Source: Salinivirgaceae bacterium (GTDB lineage Bacteria; Bacteroidota; Bacteroidia; Bacteroidales; SZUA-534). From it: a stretch of 42,164 nucleotides of DNA. The first letter of the stretch is position 1. The number at the start of each line of letters is the position of its first letter. The position numbers and the translations under genes are program-made. Where the stretch lies: NCBI GenBank assembly GCA_027858735.1, contig JAQICC010000137.1, positions 1 to 42,164 on the forward strand, written 5' to 3'. The notes beneath the pieces are model-generated. The model was not told where the DNA came from. It was given only the letters and a program-made list of their open reading frames with translations, and made no database searches. Below, one piece after another: positions 19,682-28,957 of this stretch.

Positions 19682-19927
19682 ATGAGTACATCTCAAGAAA
19701 ATAACAAAATTGAATTTGCCTTAGATAAAAACAATTTTATCTTAATGGGAATTGGCCTAGCCATTATCATATTAGGATTTATCCTAATGTCAGGTGGAAA
19801 ATCAGACGATCCTGCCGTTTTCAATGAAGAAATGTTCAGCTTTACTCGCATTACACTAGCTCCACTCTTGGTTTTTGCTGGTTTTGTGTTTGAAATTTAT
19901 GCAATAATGAAAAAGCCAAAAGAATAA
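19682..19927 (+). CDS. DUF3098 family small membrane protein
   Basis: An 81-aa protein with two hydrophobic helices (about 20-38 and 55-75) and the family-like segments MGIGLAIIILGFILMSGG and FTRITLAPLLVFAGFV. I chose the ATG at 19682. The open frame begins at 19652 inside ftsX, but the upstream 10 residues are AT-rich and not family-like. DUF3098 proteins are known as small Bacteroidota membrane proteins of unknown function that sit between ftsX and uppP, exactly as here. Its stop codon abuts the uppP start, so translation is probably coupled. A role in envelope or division work is inferred from context only. Confidence 0.85.
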   Translation: MSTSQENNKIEFALDKNNFILMGIGLAIIILGFILMSGGKSDDPAVFNEEMFSFTRITLAPLLVFAGFVFEIYAIMKKPKE

Positions 19928-20710
19928 ATGAATTGGTTTGAAGCATTAATTATTGCAATTGTTGAAGGACTTACTGAATTTTTACCTGTATCATCAACAG
20001 GTCATATGATAATAACTCAGAAATTACTAGGGGTAGAAAATTCTGATTTTGTAAAAGCATTTATTATAAACATTCAATTTGGAGCCATTTTATCCGTTGT
20101 TATATTATACTGGAAAAAATTTTTCCAAACACTTAATTTTTATTACAAATTATTTGTTGCTTTTATTCCTGCAGCGGTATTTGGATTGCTGTTTGGAGAT
20201 ATCATTGATGGCTTGTTAGAGAATGTATTGGTTGTGGCTATTATGCTTGTTTTAGGTGGAATTGTTCTTGTATTTGTTGATAACTGGTTTAAACAACCCC
20301 ATGAAAAAGAGCAAGAGGTAAGCTATAAGAAATCATTCATTATTGGTATGTTTCAGGTAATTGCAATGATACCCGGAGTTTCACGCTCCGCATCAACAAT
20401 TATTGGAGGTATGACCCAAAAACTTAATAGAAAGAATGCTGCAGAATTTTCTTTCTTTTTGGCTGTTCCTACCATGTTTGCGGCATCAGCTTATAAGCTA
20501 CTTGAAAACTATAAAGCAATAAACCTTGATAATATTGGAATTTTAATTTTTGGCAATGTAATTGCTTTTATAGTGGCCTTTTTTGCCATAAAATCATTTA
20601 TCACTTTTTTAACAAAAAATGGATTTAGAATTTTTGGCTATTACAGAATTGTTGTTGGATTAATAATAATAATATTATTGGCATCGGGCGTTGAACTTAA
20701 TATAATTTAA
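19928..20710 (+). CDS. uppP: Undecaprenyl-diphosphatase
   Basis: Dephosphorylates undecaprenyl diphosphate to regenerate the lipid carrier for peptidoglycan and O-antigen synthesis, in the inner membrane. The 260-aa BacA/UppP-family protein shows both catalytic motifs: [16 protein letters not shown] (residues 13-28) and [13 protein letters not shown] (around 150), with several membrane helices between and after. It starts immediately after the DUF3098 stop and its last base overlaps the truB ATG, so the genes are translationally linked. This is not a PAP2-type phosphatase. Confidence 0.96.
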   Translation: MNWFEALIIAIVEGLTEFLPVSSTGHMIITQKLLGVENSDFVKAFIINIQFGAILSVVILYWKKFFQTLNFYYKLFVAFIPAAVFGLLFGDIIDGLLENVLVVAIMLVLGGIVLVFVDNWFKQPHEKEQEVSYKKSFIIGMFQVIAMIPGVSRSASTIIGGMTQKLNRKNAAEFSFFLAVPTMFAASAYKLLENYKAINLDNIGILIFGNVIAFIVAFFAIKSFITFLTKNGFRIFGYYRIVVGLIIIILLASGVELNII

Positions 20711-21402
20711 TGAATTTTATAGAAGGCGAAGTACTGTTAATTGACAAACCCCTTAACTGGACTTCATTTGACATTGTTAATAAGATTAGATACATTATTC
20801 GTGCGAAACTAAACCTGAAAAAGATTAAAGTGGGGCATGCCGGTACTCTTGATCCTTTAGCAACAGGTTTACTAATTGTATGCACTGGTAAAATGACAAA
20901 ACAAATAGAATCGTTTCAAGCACAAGAAAAAGAATATATAACGACCATTAAATTAGGAGCTACTACTCCATCGTTCGATAAAGAGACTGAGGAAGATGCC
21001 ACATTTTCAACCGATCACATTACCAAAGAAATGATAGAACAAACGCTGCAAAAGTTTGTGGGAGAAACTGAACAAATGCCTCCTATGTTTTCAGCTAAAA
21101 AAGTAAATGGACAAAAAGCATATATTGCAGCAAGAAAAGGAGAAGAAATTGAACTAAAGCCTAGAAAAATTGTCATTAGTTCAATCGAGTTACAAAATAT
21201 TAACATGCCTTACATACAAATTAAAATTTCTTGTAGCAAAGGAACATACATTAGAGCATTGGGTCGCGATATTGGTAAAACTATGAATTCAGGAGGGTAT
21301 TTAACTGAACTACGACGCACAAAAATTGGTGATTTTAATGTCGAAAATGCCCTTGAAATTTCAGAATTTGAAAAAAATGTTAATAATTTGCAACTAATTT
21401 AA
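20710..21402 (+). CDS. truB: tRNA pseudouridine(55) synthase
   Basis: Converts U55 of the T-loop to pseudouridine in nearly all tRNAs. The 230-aa protein has the family motif GHAGTLDPLATGLL with the catalytic Asp48, the KEY segment QAQEKEYITTIKLG, and CSKGTYIRALGRDIG. It is shorter than E. coli TruB because the C-terminal PUA domain is absent, as in other Bacteroidota. The ATG overlaps the uppP stop by one base. Confidence 0.96.
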   Translation: MNFIEGEVLLIDKPLNWTSFDIVNKIRYIIRAKLNLKKIKVGHAGTLDPLATGLLIVCTGKMTKQIESFQAQEKEYITTIKLGATTPSFDKETEEDATFSTDHITKEMIEQTLQKFVGETEQMPPMFSAKKVNGQKAYIAARKGEEIELKPRKIVISSIELQNINMPYIQIKISCSKGTYIRALGRDIGKTMNSGGYLTELRRTKIGDFNVENALEISEFEKNVNNLQLI

Positions 21403-21545
21403 AAATGGTACGTATAACCCACCTCGAAATTCAAATAGAAATAATACAATGAAGCATCCATAAAACTAAGCCTTTAAGAATAAAATAGTGCAAAATAGCG
21501 TAACTGATGTTTCAATTAACAGCAAAAAAATAAATTTATATACAG

Positions 21546-22595
21546 ATGAAATTATCCCAATTTAATTTTACTTTGCCTGAAGAGTTAATAGCCTTACACC
21601 CGGCTGATAATAGAGATGAGTCACGCCTAATGGTAGTTGACAGAGCGACAGGGAAAATTGAGCATAAGGTATTTAAAGATGTTATTGATTACTTTGACGA
21701 TCAGGATGTTTTGGTTTTTAATAATACGAAAGTTTTTCCTGCACGCTTGTATGGAAATAAGGAAAAAACAGGAGCTAAAATTGAAGTTTTTTTATTACGT
21801 GAATTAAATCGCGAACAACGTCTTTGGGATGTTTTAGTTGATCCGGCACGCAAAATTAGAATTGGAAATAAATTATACTTTGGTGATGATGATAGCATGG
21901 TTGCCGAAGTAATTGACAATACTACCAGTCGTGGACGAACCTTACGATTCTTATACGATGGCCCATATGATGAGTTTAAGAAAAATTTATACGCTTTAGG
22001 TGAAACACCACTTCCTAAATTTATTAACCGTGATGTTGTGCCTGAGGATAAAGATCGCTACCAAACAATTTTTGCAAAACATGAAGGAGCCGTTGCCGCA
22101 CCTACAGCAGGATTGCACTTTAGCCGCGAACTTCTAAAACGTTTCGAAATTAAAGGGGTGAATTTTGCTGAAGTAACTCTTCATGTAGGTTTAGGAAACT
22201 TCCGCAGTGTTGATGTGGAAGACCTTACCAAACACAAAATGGACTCAGAACAAATTATAATTACCGAAGGAGCTACCGAAATTGTAAATGGAGCAAAAGA
22301 TAAGCGCAAGCATGTGTGCGCGGTAGGAACGACCGTTATGCGTACTCTAGAAAGTTCTGTTTCAACATATGGCTATTTAAAACCATTCGAAGGCTGGACC
22401 AATAAATTTATTTTTCCTCCCTATGAATTTAGCGTTGCCTCGCGTATGATTTCGAATTTCCATTTACCACTTAGTACTTTACTAATGATGGTTTCAGGGT
22501 TCACTGGTTATGATTTTCTTTTTGAGGCATACAATGTAGCCATTAAAGAAAAATATAAGTTTGGCACTTATGGCGATGCCATGTTGATTTTATAA
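21546..22595 (+). CDS. queA: tRNA preQ1(34) S-adenosylmethionine ribosyltransferase-isomerase
   Basis: Adds and rearranges the ribosyl moiety of SAM onto preQ1 at tRNA position 34, giving epoxyqueuosine. The 349-aa protein begins with [16 protein letters not shown], and contains [23 protein letters not shown] and LHVGLGNFR, all standard QueA signatures, and ends with the conserved [11 protein letters not shown]. It lies 143 bp after truB. The next enzyme of the pathway, QueG, is encoded in this same window at 26441-27379, although not in the same transcript. Confidence 0.96.
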   Translation: MKLSQFNFTLPEELIALHPADNRDESRLMVVDRATGKIEHKVFKDVIDYFDDQDVLVFNNTKVFPARLYGNKEKTGAKIEVFLLRELNREQRLWDVLVDPARKIRIGNKLYFGDDDSMVAEVIDNTTSRGRTLRFLYDGPYDEFKKNLYALGETPLPKFINRDVVPEDKDRYQTIFAKHEGAVAAPTAGLHFSRELLKRFEIKGVNFAEVTLHVGLGNFRSVDVEDLTKHKMDSEQIIITEGATEIVNGAKDKRKHVCAVGTTVMRTLESSVSTYGYLKPFEGWTNKFIFPPYEFSVASRMISNFHLPLSTLLMMVSGFTGYDFLFEAYNVAIKEKYKFGTYGDAMLIL

Positions 22596-22905
22596 TACAT
22601 GAAAAATCAGCTTGGTTTAATCTGTCTAACAGCATACAAATCTGCGGAATAATTAAACGTTTTCAAGTAGTTCCTAATATCCGCAGCAAAAAAATGAAAC
22701 CATAGATGGGCACAGTCTTACATGAAATATATTTTCACCCAATTGGGTGAAAACGAAATTAGTGTTAATTCGTGTAATTCGTGGCCTCAAAGAATGCGCT
22801 TGCGGATTTAAGGGTAGTTACGCAATGATTATTTAACGCCATTAGAGGCAAAAAGAATAGGGCTAACTGATTAGGTTATTTCTTGTCAGTTCCATAATCA
22901 TTTTG
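22596..22905. other. Non-coding stretch with a 22-bp perfect palindrome
   Basis: No ORF of note is seen. A perfect palindrome lies at 22732-22753 (arms TTTTCACCC and GGGTGAAAA around AATT). It is followed by a short tandem phrase, TAATTCGTG twice, at about 22766-22783. The phrase CTAATATCCGCA (about 22675) recurs near 28569. The palindrome could be an operator or a repeat fragment. Confidence 0.4.
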
Positions 22906-23291
22906 ACTAAACCACTATGGACTGAAAGTACCATAGGTTTGACTACGAATGAAATTCGTATATATTATAACAAGACATTAGATTAGATTAGATACTAGAT
23001 TTTAGAATTACATTGAAAATTAATTTTTTTTAGTCTAATATCTAACCTGAACTATGCATAAAGGTCAGGATAGTCCCGACTTAAATGCAGTTAAACTTTT
23101 TTTCAAAAGTTTTTACTAAATCTTAGTCGCTGTCGGAGACAGGGATTATTCGTGAATAATCCGGGCTAAAGTCTAAGCTCTAATATCACGTAAAAATTTT
23201 AGAACCCAAATTGAGCGATTCGCTATAGCAAATCTGCTCAATCGAGATGCACTAAAGTACATAGTTTTAACTACGAATGAGACCAATAAAA
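22906..23291. repeat. Composite structured repeat, copy A
   Basis: This block recurs at 25323-25621 on the other side of the lamin-tail gene. Shared modules, nearly identical, are: m1 (22906-22975; hairpins CTATGG/CCATAG and ACGAAT/ATTCGT), m5 (22978-23045; AT-rich TTAGAT runs), m4 (23172-23203), m2 (23204-23245; long imperfect hairpin TTGAGC...GCTCAA) and m3 (23243-23291; CGAGATGCACTAAAGTACAT). Copy A contains about 125 bp (23046-23171) absent from copy B, including a perfect 9-bp hairpin (GGATTATTC/GAATAATCC, about 23143-23162). Confidence 0.75.
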
Positions 23292-23500
23292 AATATAAAG
23301 AGCGGATTTATTTCGCTTTTTTTTTGGTGCTCCCTAACATATTTATTCATTATTACCTCTTCACGTATGATTTGCACCTAAAGACTGTAAGTAGCTGGTT
23401 ATATGACATCTGTCAGAAAATAAAATAGCCCATTTACTTTTCGATTGCAAATTAATTAAACGTCTACATATTTATCTTTTTAAAATTTTATTCGTAATTT

Positions 23501-23508
23501 TAACTTTG
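23501..23508 (+). promoter_or_regulatory. -7 element for the lamin-tail protein gene
   Basis: TAACTTTG matches TAnnTTTG and lies about 47 bp upstream of the ATG. A T-rich stretch occupies the -33 region. Between the end of repeat copy A (23291) and this promoter there is only AT-rich non-coding DNA. Confidence 0.55.
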
Positions 23509-23555
23509 CTTTATATGCTCAAATTAATATTAATTACAAATTAAAAACTACTATT

Positions 23556-25241
23556 ATGAAGAAATTTACTTTGCTGCTATTTACCGTAGTGGCGTTCGTC
23601 GGGTTGAATGCCCAATCATTAATCATCTCTGAATATATTGAGGGAAGTAGCAATAACAGGGCTTTGGAAATTTACAATCCAACTGATGCTGTTGTTGATT
23701 TAACAGAGTATGCTTTCCCAAACGTTAGCAATGAGCCAACAACTGCTGGGGAGTATGAATTTTGGAATACTTTCTCAGAAGGTGCAACAATTGCCCCAGG
23801 CGAAGTTTATGTTATTGCCCACAGCGATGCAAATGCAGCAATTTTAGCTAAAGCTGATCAATTGCATGATTATTTAAGCAATGGCAATGATGGATATGCC
23901 TTGGTAAAAGGAACCGAATCTGATTTTGTTATTATTGATAAAATTGGAACTTGGGATGCTGATCCAGCTGATGGTTGGGATGTTGCCGATGTTACTAATG
24001 CAACGGAAGATCATACTCTAGTTAGAAAAGACTCTGTTTTAACAGGTGAAACTGACTGGTCTATTTCTGCTGGAACAAATTCAGCGTCTTCAGGTTGGCT
24101 GATTTTCAACGTGGATAGTGTAGAATTCCTCGGATGGCACATAAACAAACCAGCTAACGAAGCTGAAATTATAAGTTTTGTTTTAGCTGATGAACTTGAA
24201 ACTGCAATGATTAGTGCAGAAAATGCACAAGTAACTTCCACCGTGCTTTGGGGAACTGATGTGACAGCACTTGCTCCAGAAATTACAATTTCATCAGGCG
24301 CTCAAGTTACTCCAACAACAGGTACGGTAAAAGACTTTACTGAAGCTGTTAAATATATTGTTACTGCAGAAGACGGTACTGAAAAAGAATGGAAAGTAAC
24401 GGTTATTGTTGCTGATGAACCCGCTGTAGTAACTATTAAAGATATCCAATTTACTGAAGATGAGTCAGGCGATAGCCCTCTTTTTGATGATCTTGTAAAA
24501 ACTCAGGGTATAATTACAGGTTTTGACGCCTATGGATTCTATATTCAAGATAAAGCAGAAGCTTGGAGTGGTATTTATGTTTTTGCTCCTGATGATATAG
24601 CTAATTATAGTGTGGCTGATGAGGTTACTGTAACTGGAACAGTAAACGAATATTATGGATTAACTCAGCTTTATGAAATAATTTCAATAGAATTAGTTGA
24701 TTCTGATAATGATATTCCAGCAGCAATTACAGCTACTGTACCTGAAGTTGCAGAAGCAAATGAATCTATTATTGTTACAGTTTCAGATTTAGTTTGTACT
24801 GATACTGAACTTTATTATGATGCATGGCAAGCTACAAGTGGAAGTGATGCTCTTTATATTGGAACAGAACTTTTTGTTTCCTCTCCTGCAATTGACGATG
24901 CATTTGAAACTATAACCGGTATAGCTACTTACAAACGTGACTTTTTTAGAGTTATGCCTCGCTCTGCCGATGACTTAGTTGTTGCAATAAGTATTTCTGA
25001 AGACAACTTATCTGCAATATCTATGTATCCTAATCCAGTGAATAATCAATTGCTTATTGAAAACCTTGAAGGTATTAACCAAGTAATTATTAGCAACGTA
25101 TTAGGTCAAAAAGTAATAGCTAAAGATGTTACTGATAGTAAAATAACCATAAATACTTCTGAATTTAAATCGGGTGTTTTCATTGTAACTATCGTTTCTG
25201 AAACTGGTGCAAGCCGTTCTCAAAGAATTATTAAAGAATAA
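23556..25241 (+). CDS. Secreted lamin-tail-domain protein with T9SS sorting domain
   Basis: A 561-aa secreted protein. It has a signal peptide (1-19, ending VGLNAQ), a lamin-tail-like domain (about 20-180, opening LIISEYIEGSSNNRALEIYN), a DUF5018-like beta-sandwich (about 190-285, ending GTEKEWKVTVIV) and an OB-fold-like domain (about 290-470, YGFYIQDK and VADEVTVTGTVNEYYGLTQL) of the kind found in secreted nucleases. A T9SS type A sorting domain follows (about 480-561, SMYPNPVNNQLLIENL, VLGQKV, SGVFIVTI). No nuclease catalytic residues are seen, so it is likely a surface binding or adhesion protein. It is flanked by copies of a structured repeat and ends in a strong terminator. Confidence 0.85.
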   Translation: MKKFTLLLFTVVAFVGLNAQSLIISEYIEGSSNNRALEIYNPTDAVVDLTEYAFPNVSNEPTTAGEYEFWNTFSEGATIAPGEVYVIAHSDANAAILAKADQLHDYLSNGNDGYALVKGTESDFVIIDKIGTWDADPADGWDVADVTNATEDHTLVRKDSVLTGETDWSISAGTNSASSGWLIFNVDSVEFLGWHINKPANEAEIISFVLADELETAMISAENAQVTSTVLWGTDVTALAPEITISSGAQVTPTTGTVKDFTEAVKYIVTAEDGTEKEWKVTVIVADEPAVVTIKDIQFTEDESGDSPLFDDLVKTQGIITGFDAYGFYIQDKAEAWSGIYVFAPDDIANYSVADEVTVTGTVNEYYGLTQLYEIISIELVDSDNDIPAAITATVPEVAEANESIIVTVSDLVCTDTELYYDAWQATSGSDALYIGTELFVSSPAIDDAFETITGIATYKRDFFRVMPRSADDLVVAISISEDNLSAISMYPNPVNNQLLIENLEGINQVIISNVLGQKVIAKDVTDSKITINTSEFKSGVFIVTIVSETGASRSQRIIKE

Positions 25242-25260
25242 CAATTAATTCTTATATATA

Positions 25261-25291
25261 AAAAGCTGTCTCAAAGGACAGCTTTTTTTTT
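25261..25291 (+). terminator. Terminator of the lamin-tail gene
   Basis: A perfect AAAAGCTGTC / GACAGCTTTT stem with a 6-nt loop is followed by an uninterrupted T-run, 19 bp past the stop codon. Confidence 0.92.
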
Positions 25292-25322
25292 GCTATATTT
25301 TAAAAGCAGGACAAATGCATTT

Positions 25323-25621
25323 AACCCAAATTGAGCGATTCGCTATCGCAAATCTGCTCAATCGACTGAGGTCTTGTAAGGTTTTCATACTTTCGCTAAT
25401 AAACTAAACCACTATGGACTGAAAGTACCATAGGTTTGACTACGAATGAAATTCGTTTATATTTTAACAAGATGTTAGATTATAGATATTAGATGTTACA
25501 TTGAAAATTATTATTTTTTCTAATATCTAAATTCTAAGCTCTAATATCACATAAATTTTTTAGAAGCTAAAGCGAGATGCACTAAAGTACATAGTTTTAA
25601 CTACTAATGAGACCAATAAAA
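25323..25621. repeat. Composite structured repeat, copy B
   Basis: Second copy of the block at 22906-23291. The order here is m2 (25323-25365), then a short unique piece, m1 (25403-25472), m5 (25474-25530), m4 (25533-25564) and m3 (25573-25621). The two hairpins of m1 are conserved, and differences are mostly single bases. The m2 module has moved relative to copy A, where it lies between m4 and m3. From 25622 to the next gene nothing else is recognisable. Confidence 0.75.
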
Positions 25622-25761
25622 TATTTATCCACAAGCTCCACGAACCTGTCCCGTAACCTCGTAGATTCATACTTTTTTTGTTTTTAAATTTTTAATGCGC
25701 TTGCCCTGATCTTAAAAGTAAAAAATTAGTTAATAAAACAGTTTCTTACTACTTTTACCTT

Positions 25762-26454
25762 GTGTCTAAACCAACCAAGCTAAATATTACAATACTCATT
25801 GTAGCTTTGCCTATATTTCTTATGGGTCAAAGCAGCAAATACGATAAGTATTTTTCTAAAGATCAATTATCATTATCAGCAAACAGTACACAATGGATTC
25901 AAGAAGAAAAAAGAGCTTCTCCTTCTATACTCTCGCGTGGAGTTAACCTGCAAATGATGTATCCAATAATTGGAAATAAATCGAATGTGGCATTGGCGCT
26001 GGGCTTTGGTTTGGCAAGTCAGAATTACTATTTAAAAGAATATATATCTACTAACGATGACTCCCTTTGGTTTGTGCCAATTCCTGACAGTATTAATTAT
26101 ACGAAATATAAGTTAAACACAAATTACCTAACCATACCATTTGAATTACGTTTTAGAACAAATCCGAGTAAAGCTACTCGTAGAAGTTTTAAAATTTATC
26201 CTGGATTTCGTGTTGGAATGATGATTAATGTTCATACTAAATACATTGGTCGCGATTTAGAAACTGATGAAAAAATAAAGGAGAAATCATTTGACATTAA
26301 ACATCTTTCGAAATTTGATTACGGGGCTTCACTTAGAATTGGATATGGTAAATTTATGGTGCATGGCTATTATTCTTTTGTTGATCTGATTGAGCCCGGA
26401 AAAGGCCCAAAACTTACCCCAATAGAAATTGGAATAAACATTATCCTTTTTTAG
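25762..26454 (+). CDS. Outer-membrane beta-barrel protein
   Basis: A 230-aa exported protein with a signal peptide (residues 1-22, ITILIVALPIFLMGQ) and alternating-hydrophobic beta strands (VALALGFGLAS, LTIPFELRFRT, FKIYPGFRVGMMI, ASLRIGYG, VHGYYSF) ending in a hydrophobic terminal strand, IGINIILF. This pattern is that of small PorT-like outer-membrane barrels in Bacteroidota. The function is unknown. The only start that keeps the signal peptide is the GTG at 25762. A TACTTTTA sequence at 25750-25757 could be its -7 element, which would make the message nearly leaderless. The 3' end overlaps the convergent queG gene by 14 bp. Confidence 0.75.
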   Translation: MSKPTKLNITILIVALPIFLMGQSSKYDKYFSKDQLSLSANSTQWIQEEKRASPSILSRGVNLQMMYPIIGNKSNVALALGFGLASQNYYLKEYISTNDDSLWFVPIPDSINYTKYKLNTNYLTIPFELRFRTNPSKATRRSFKIYPGFRVGMMINVHTKYIGRDLETDEKIKEKSFDIKHLSKFDYGASLRIGYGKFMVHGYYSFVDLIEPGKGPKLTPIEIGINIILF

Positions 26455-27379
26455 AAAGAAATTCCAAATTTCGTATCATACCATAATATTTTGCACGCTT
26501 TAAAGGCGACTTTTTGAAAATTCTAGTAAAGTCCTCGCTTTCTAATTTTTGCCACTGCTCAAAGTCGAAAGTGAAAAACTCGGGATTAGGCTTAAACTCC
26601 TTTTCTTTTGTTTCCATTGCGCCATTATTCCACGGGCAAACATCTTGACAAATGTCACACCCAAATAGTCTATTACTAAATTTCCCAACATATTCTTCCG
26701 GAATGGTCTCCTCTTTATTCTCGATAGTTTGATACGAAATACATTTATTACTGTCAATAACACCCGGGTGAACAATTGCCTGAGTTGGACACGAATCAAT
26801 ACACCTGGTACAACTTCCGCAAAAATTTAATCGGTAAGGTTCATCATACTCCAATTCAATATTTACAATTAACTCGCAAATAAAAATGAACGAACCTAAT
26901 TCTTTGTTTATTAAACAACTGTTTTTTCCTAACCATCCTAAACCCGCCTTTAAGGCCCAAAGTTTATCCGAAACAGGGGCCGAATCCACAAACATTCTTC
27001 CCTCCAAATTTTGAAATTTTTCACTAATAGCATCCCATAGAATTTTCATTTTATCTTTCAAAACAAAATGGTAGTCCGTGCCATAGGCATATTTCGAAAT
27101 TTGTGGAATATTAGTAGGCTGATGCTTTATAGGATAATAAGATATAATTAAAGAAATTACACTCTTTGCGCCTTCAACCAACAATTCTGGATTACACCTT
27201 TTCTCAAAGTTTTTCTCCATATAATGCATATTCGCATTATACCCGGCTCTAAGCCATTGCTGTAACGAATCGGAAAAACCCTCAATTTCTTCAGCCTTTG
27301 AAATACCAATACCATTAAAACCAATTTCTCTAGCCTTTTGTTTTATAAATTCAGTAAGTTCAATTTTATTGTCGCTCAC
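26441..27379 (-). CDS. queG: Epoxyqueuosine reductase
   Basis: Reduces epoxyqueuosine to queuosine in tRNA, the last step of the pathway, using a cobalamin cofactor and two [4Fe-4S] clusters. The 312-aa protein has an N-terminal cobalamin-binding domain (VDSAPVSDKLWALKAGLGWLGKNS) and a ferredoxin-like section with two Cys motifs: CGSCTRCIDSCPTQAI and CDICQDVCPWN. It lies 22 bp downstream of ruvB on the minus strand, so the two are probably co-transcribed. It completes the queuosine functions begun by queA in this window. Confidence 0.96.
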   Translation of the reverse strand: MSDNKIELTEFIKQKAREIGFNGIGISKAEEIEGFSDSLQQWLRAGYNANMHYMEKNFEKRCNPELLVEGAKSVISLIISYYPIKHQPTNIPQISKYAYGTDYHFVLKDKMKILWDAISEKFQNLEGRMFVDSAPVSDKLWALKAGLGWLGKNSCLINKELGSFIFICELIVNIELEYDEPYRLNFCGSCTRCIDSCPTQAIVHPGVIDSNKCISYQTIENKEETIPEEYVGKFSNRLFGCDICQDVCPWNNGAMETKEKEFKPNPEFFTFDFEQWQKLESEDFTRIFKKSPLKRAKYYGMIRNLEFLSKKG

Positions 27380-27401
27380 TGTTTAATATTTAAAGTAATT
27401 A

Positions 27402-28424
27402 TTAAAATAGCTTTCCCTGATTGCTCACATGTATTTTACCTAAATGTGTATAAGCTAATTCTGTAGCTTCACGTCCTCGAGGTGTGCGCTTAAGAAAACC
27501 TTCTTTAATTAAAAAAGGTTCGTAAACCTCCTCCAATGTTCCGGAATCTTCACCCACCGCTGTAGCGATTGTAGTAATACCAACAGGCCCCCCTTTAAAT
27601 TTATCAATAATGGTTGACAGAATTTTATTATCCATTTCATCTAATCCATATTGATCAATATTCAGAGCTTCTAAGGAGTATTTTGCAATTTTAAGATCAA
27701 TATTACCATCGCCTTTTACCTGTGCAAAATCGCGAACCCTACGCAACAAGGCATTTGCAATACGTGGGGTGCCTCTACTTCTTGAGGCAATTTCTACTGC
27801 CGCATTTTCATGAATGGGTACTTTAAGGATAGAAGCTGAACGAATCACAATTTTTGTGAGTACTGGTGCATCGTAATATTCTAAATGCGAATTTATACCA
27901 AAGCGCGCACGCAGTGGGCTGGTTAATAATCCGGAGCGTGTGGTTGCACCTATCAATGTAAACGGATTAAGAGTAAGCTGCACTGATCGGGCACTTGGTC
28001 CTTTATCAATCATAATATCAATACGAAAATCCTCCATGGCAGAATATAAATATTCTTCAACGATAGGATTAAGCCTATGAATTTCATCAATAAAAAGCAC
28101 ATCGCTTTCTTCCAGATTGGTAAGTATACCCGCTAAATCACCGGGTTTATCAAGTACTGGACCCGATGTAAGCTTGAAACCCACATTTAATTCGTTAGCA
28201 ATAATATTTGATAAAGTGGTTTTACCCAAGCCCGGAGGGCCATGAAGCAATACATGATCTAAAGCCTCGCCACGCATTTTAGCAGCAGCAACAAATATTT
28301 TAAGATTTTCTACAATATTACTCTGTCCGCTAAAATCATCAAAACTAAGGGGTCTAAGCTTTTGCTCAAACTCTTTATCGTTCGAAATATTAGCATCTTC
28401 TCGTATATCAAACTCCGAACTCAT
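27402..28424 (-). CDS. ruvB: Holliday junction branch migration helicase RuvB
   Basis: The AAA+ motor that, with RuvA, drives branch migration of Holliday junctions in recombination and repair. The 340-aa protein shows Walker [10 protein letters not shown] (residues 62-70), Walker [10 protein letters not shown] (around 110), sensor 1 IGATTR, the arginine-finger region SPLRARFG and a winged-helix C-terminal domain ([19 protein letters not shown]). ruvA and ruvC are not adjacent. It begins 37 bp from a hairpin terminator (28461-28496), which isolates it from upstream transcription. Confidence 0.97.
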   Translation of the reverse strand: MSSEFDIREDANISNDKEFEQKLRPLSFDDFSGQSNIVENLKIFVAAAKMRGEALDHVLLHGPPGLGKTTLSNIIANELNVGFKLTSGPVLDKPGDLAGILTNLEESDVLFIDEIHRLNPIVEEYLYSAMEDFRIDIMIDKGPSARSVQLTLNPFTLIGATTRSGLLTSPLRARFGINSHLEYYDAPVLTKIVIRSASILKVPIHENAAVEIASRSRGTPRIANALLRRVRDFAQVKGDGNIDLKIAKYSLEALNIDQYGLDEMDNKILSTIIDKFKGGPVGITTIATAVGEDSGTLEEVYEPFLIKEGFLKRTPRGREATELAYTHLGKIHVSNQGKLF

Positions 28425-28460
28425 TTTTATGGTGTAGAATATTTTGAAACAATATTACAA

Positions 28461-28496
28461 AAAAAAAGGAGCTTTCCCGAATAAGCTCCCTTTTTT
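28461..28496. terminator. Bidirectional terminator upstream of ruvB
   Basis: A GGAGCTT/AAGCTCC stem with an 8-nt loop is flanked by an A-tract on one side and a T-tract on the other, so it works on both strands. No recognised gene ends here. The closest candidate transcript is the minus-strand lipoprotein message, whose coding part ends 460 bp away. Confidence 0.8.
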
Positions 28497-28957
28497 ACTA
28501 ACCTACTTTATTTTTATTTTTTACTAATTCTTTAAACAAATTGAACTGTTGGTTTCTAACTTAATTGCTAATATCCGCAAGTCACGGTGCTACACTTTGG
28601 TAAACAGCTATTTATAATAATTATAGCATTACAAGTAATATATAAGTCACGCCGTGACTATCAATAATTTAGCTTTTTACCTGCGGGTTTAAAGTAATTA
28701 TACAAATAGTAAACCTGAATAATTCATAAATTTTCTTAAAATTGATTTAATATTCTGATTATCAATTTTTAAAGGAAATATGATAATATAAATATATATT
28801 AAGAAAATTTTCAGGTGCGTTTATTTTAATGCATCTGTTTCGTTCCGAAACCCTTGAAATATAAAGATATGTCTGCGGATTCCGACGCCTTACAGCTACA
28901 TCAAACTAAACGCATGAATTAATCAGGTTAAGCCATTGACTAAAGTTTATTTTGGAA
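28497..28957. other. 460-bp gap with inverted repeats, no gene seen
   Basis: No credible ORF is present. A perfect 15-bp palindrome (AGTCACG-C-CGTGACT) lies at 28645-28659 and a related half, AGTCACGGTG, at about 28580-28589. An AT-rich imperfect hairpin lies between them (about 28607-28629). The stretch could be the 3' untranslated region of the lipoprotein message or hold a small RNA ending at the 28461-28496 terminator. No promoter consensus was found to support a separate RNA. Confidence 0.35.

Noticed and set aside
23556-25241. Secreted nuclease
   Set aside because: It has the accessory lamin-tail and OB-like domains found in such nucleases, but no catalytic nuclease domain.
28497-28957. 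Possible tRNA or other structured RNA gene
   Set aside because: The inverted repeats do not form a cloverleaf, and no T-loop (GGTTCRA) or CCA end is seen. No tRNA or rRNA was found anywhere in the window.
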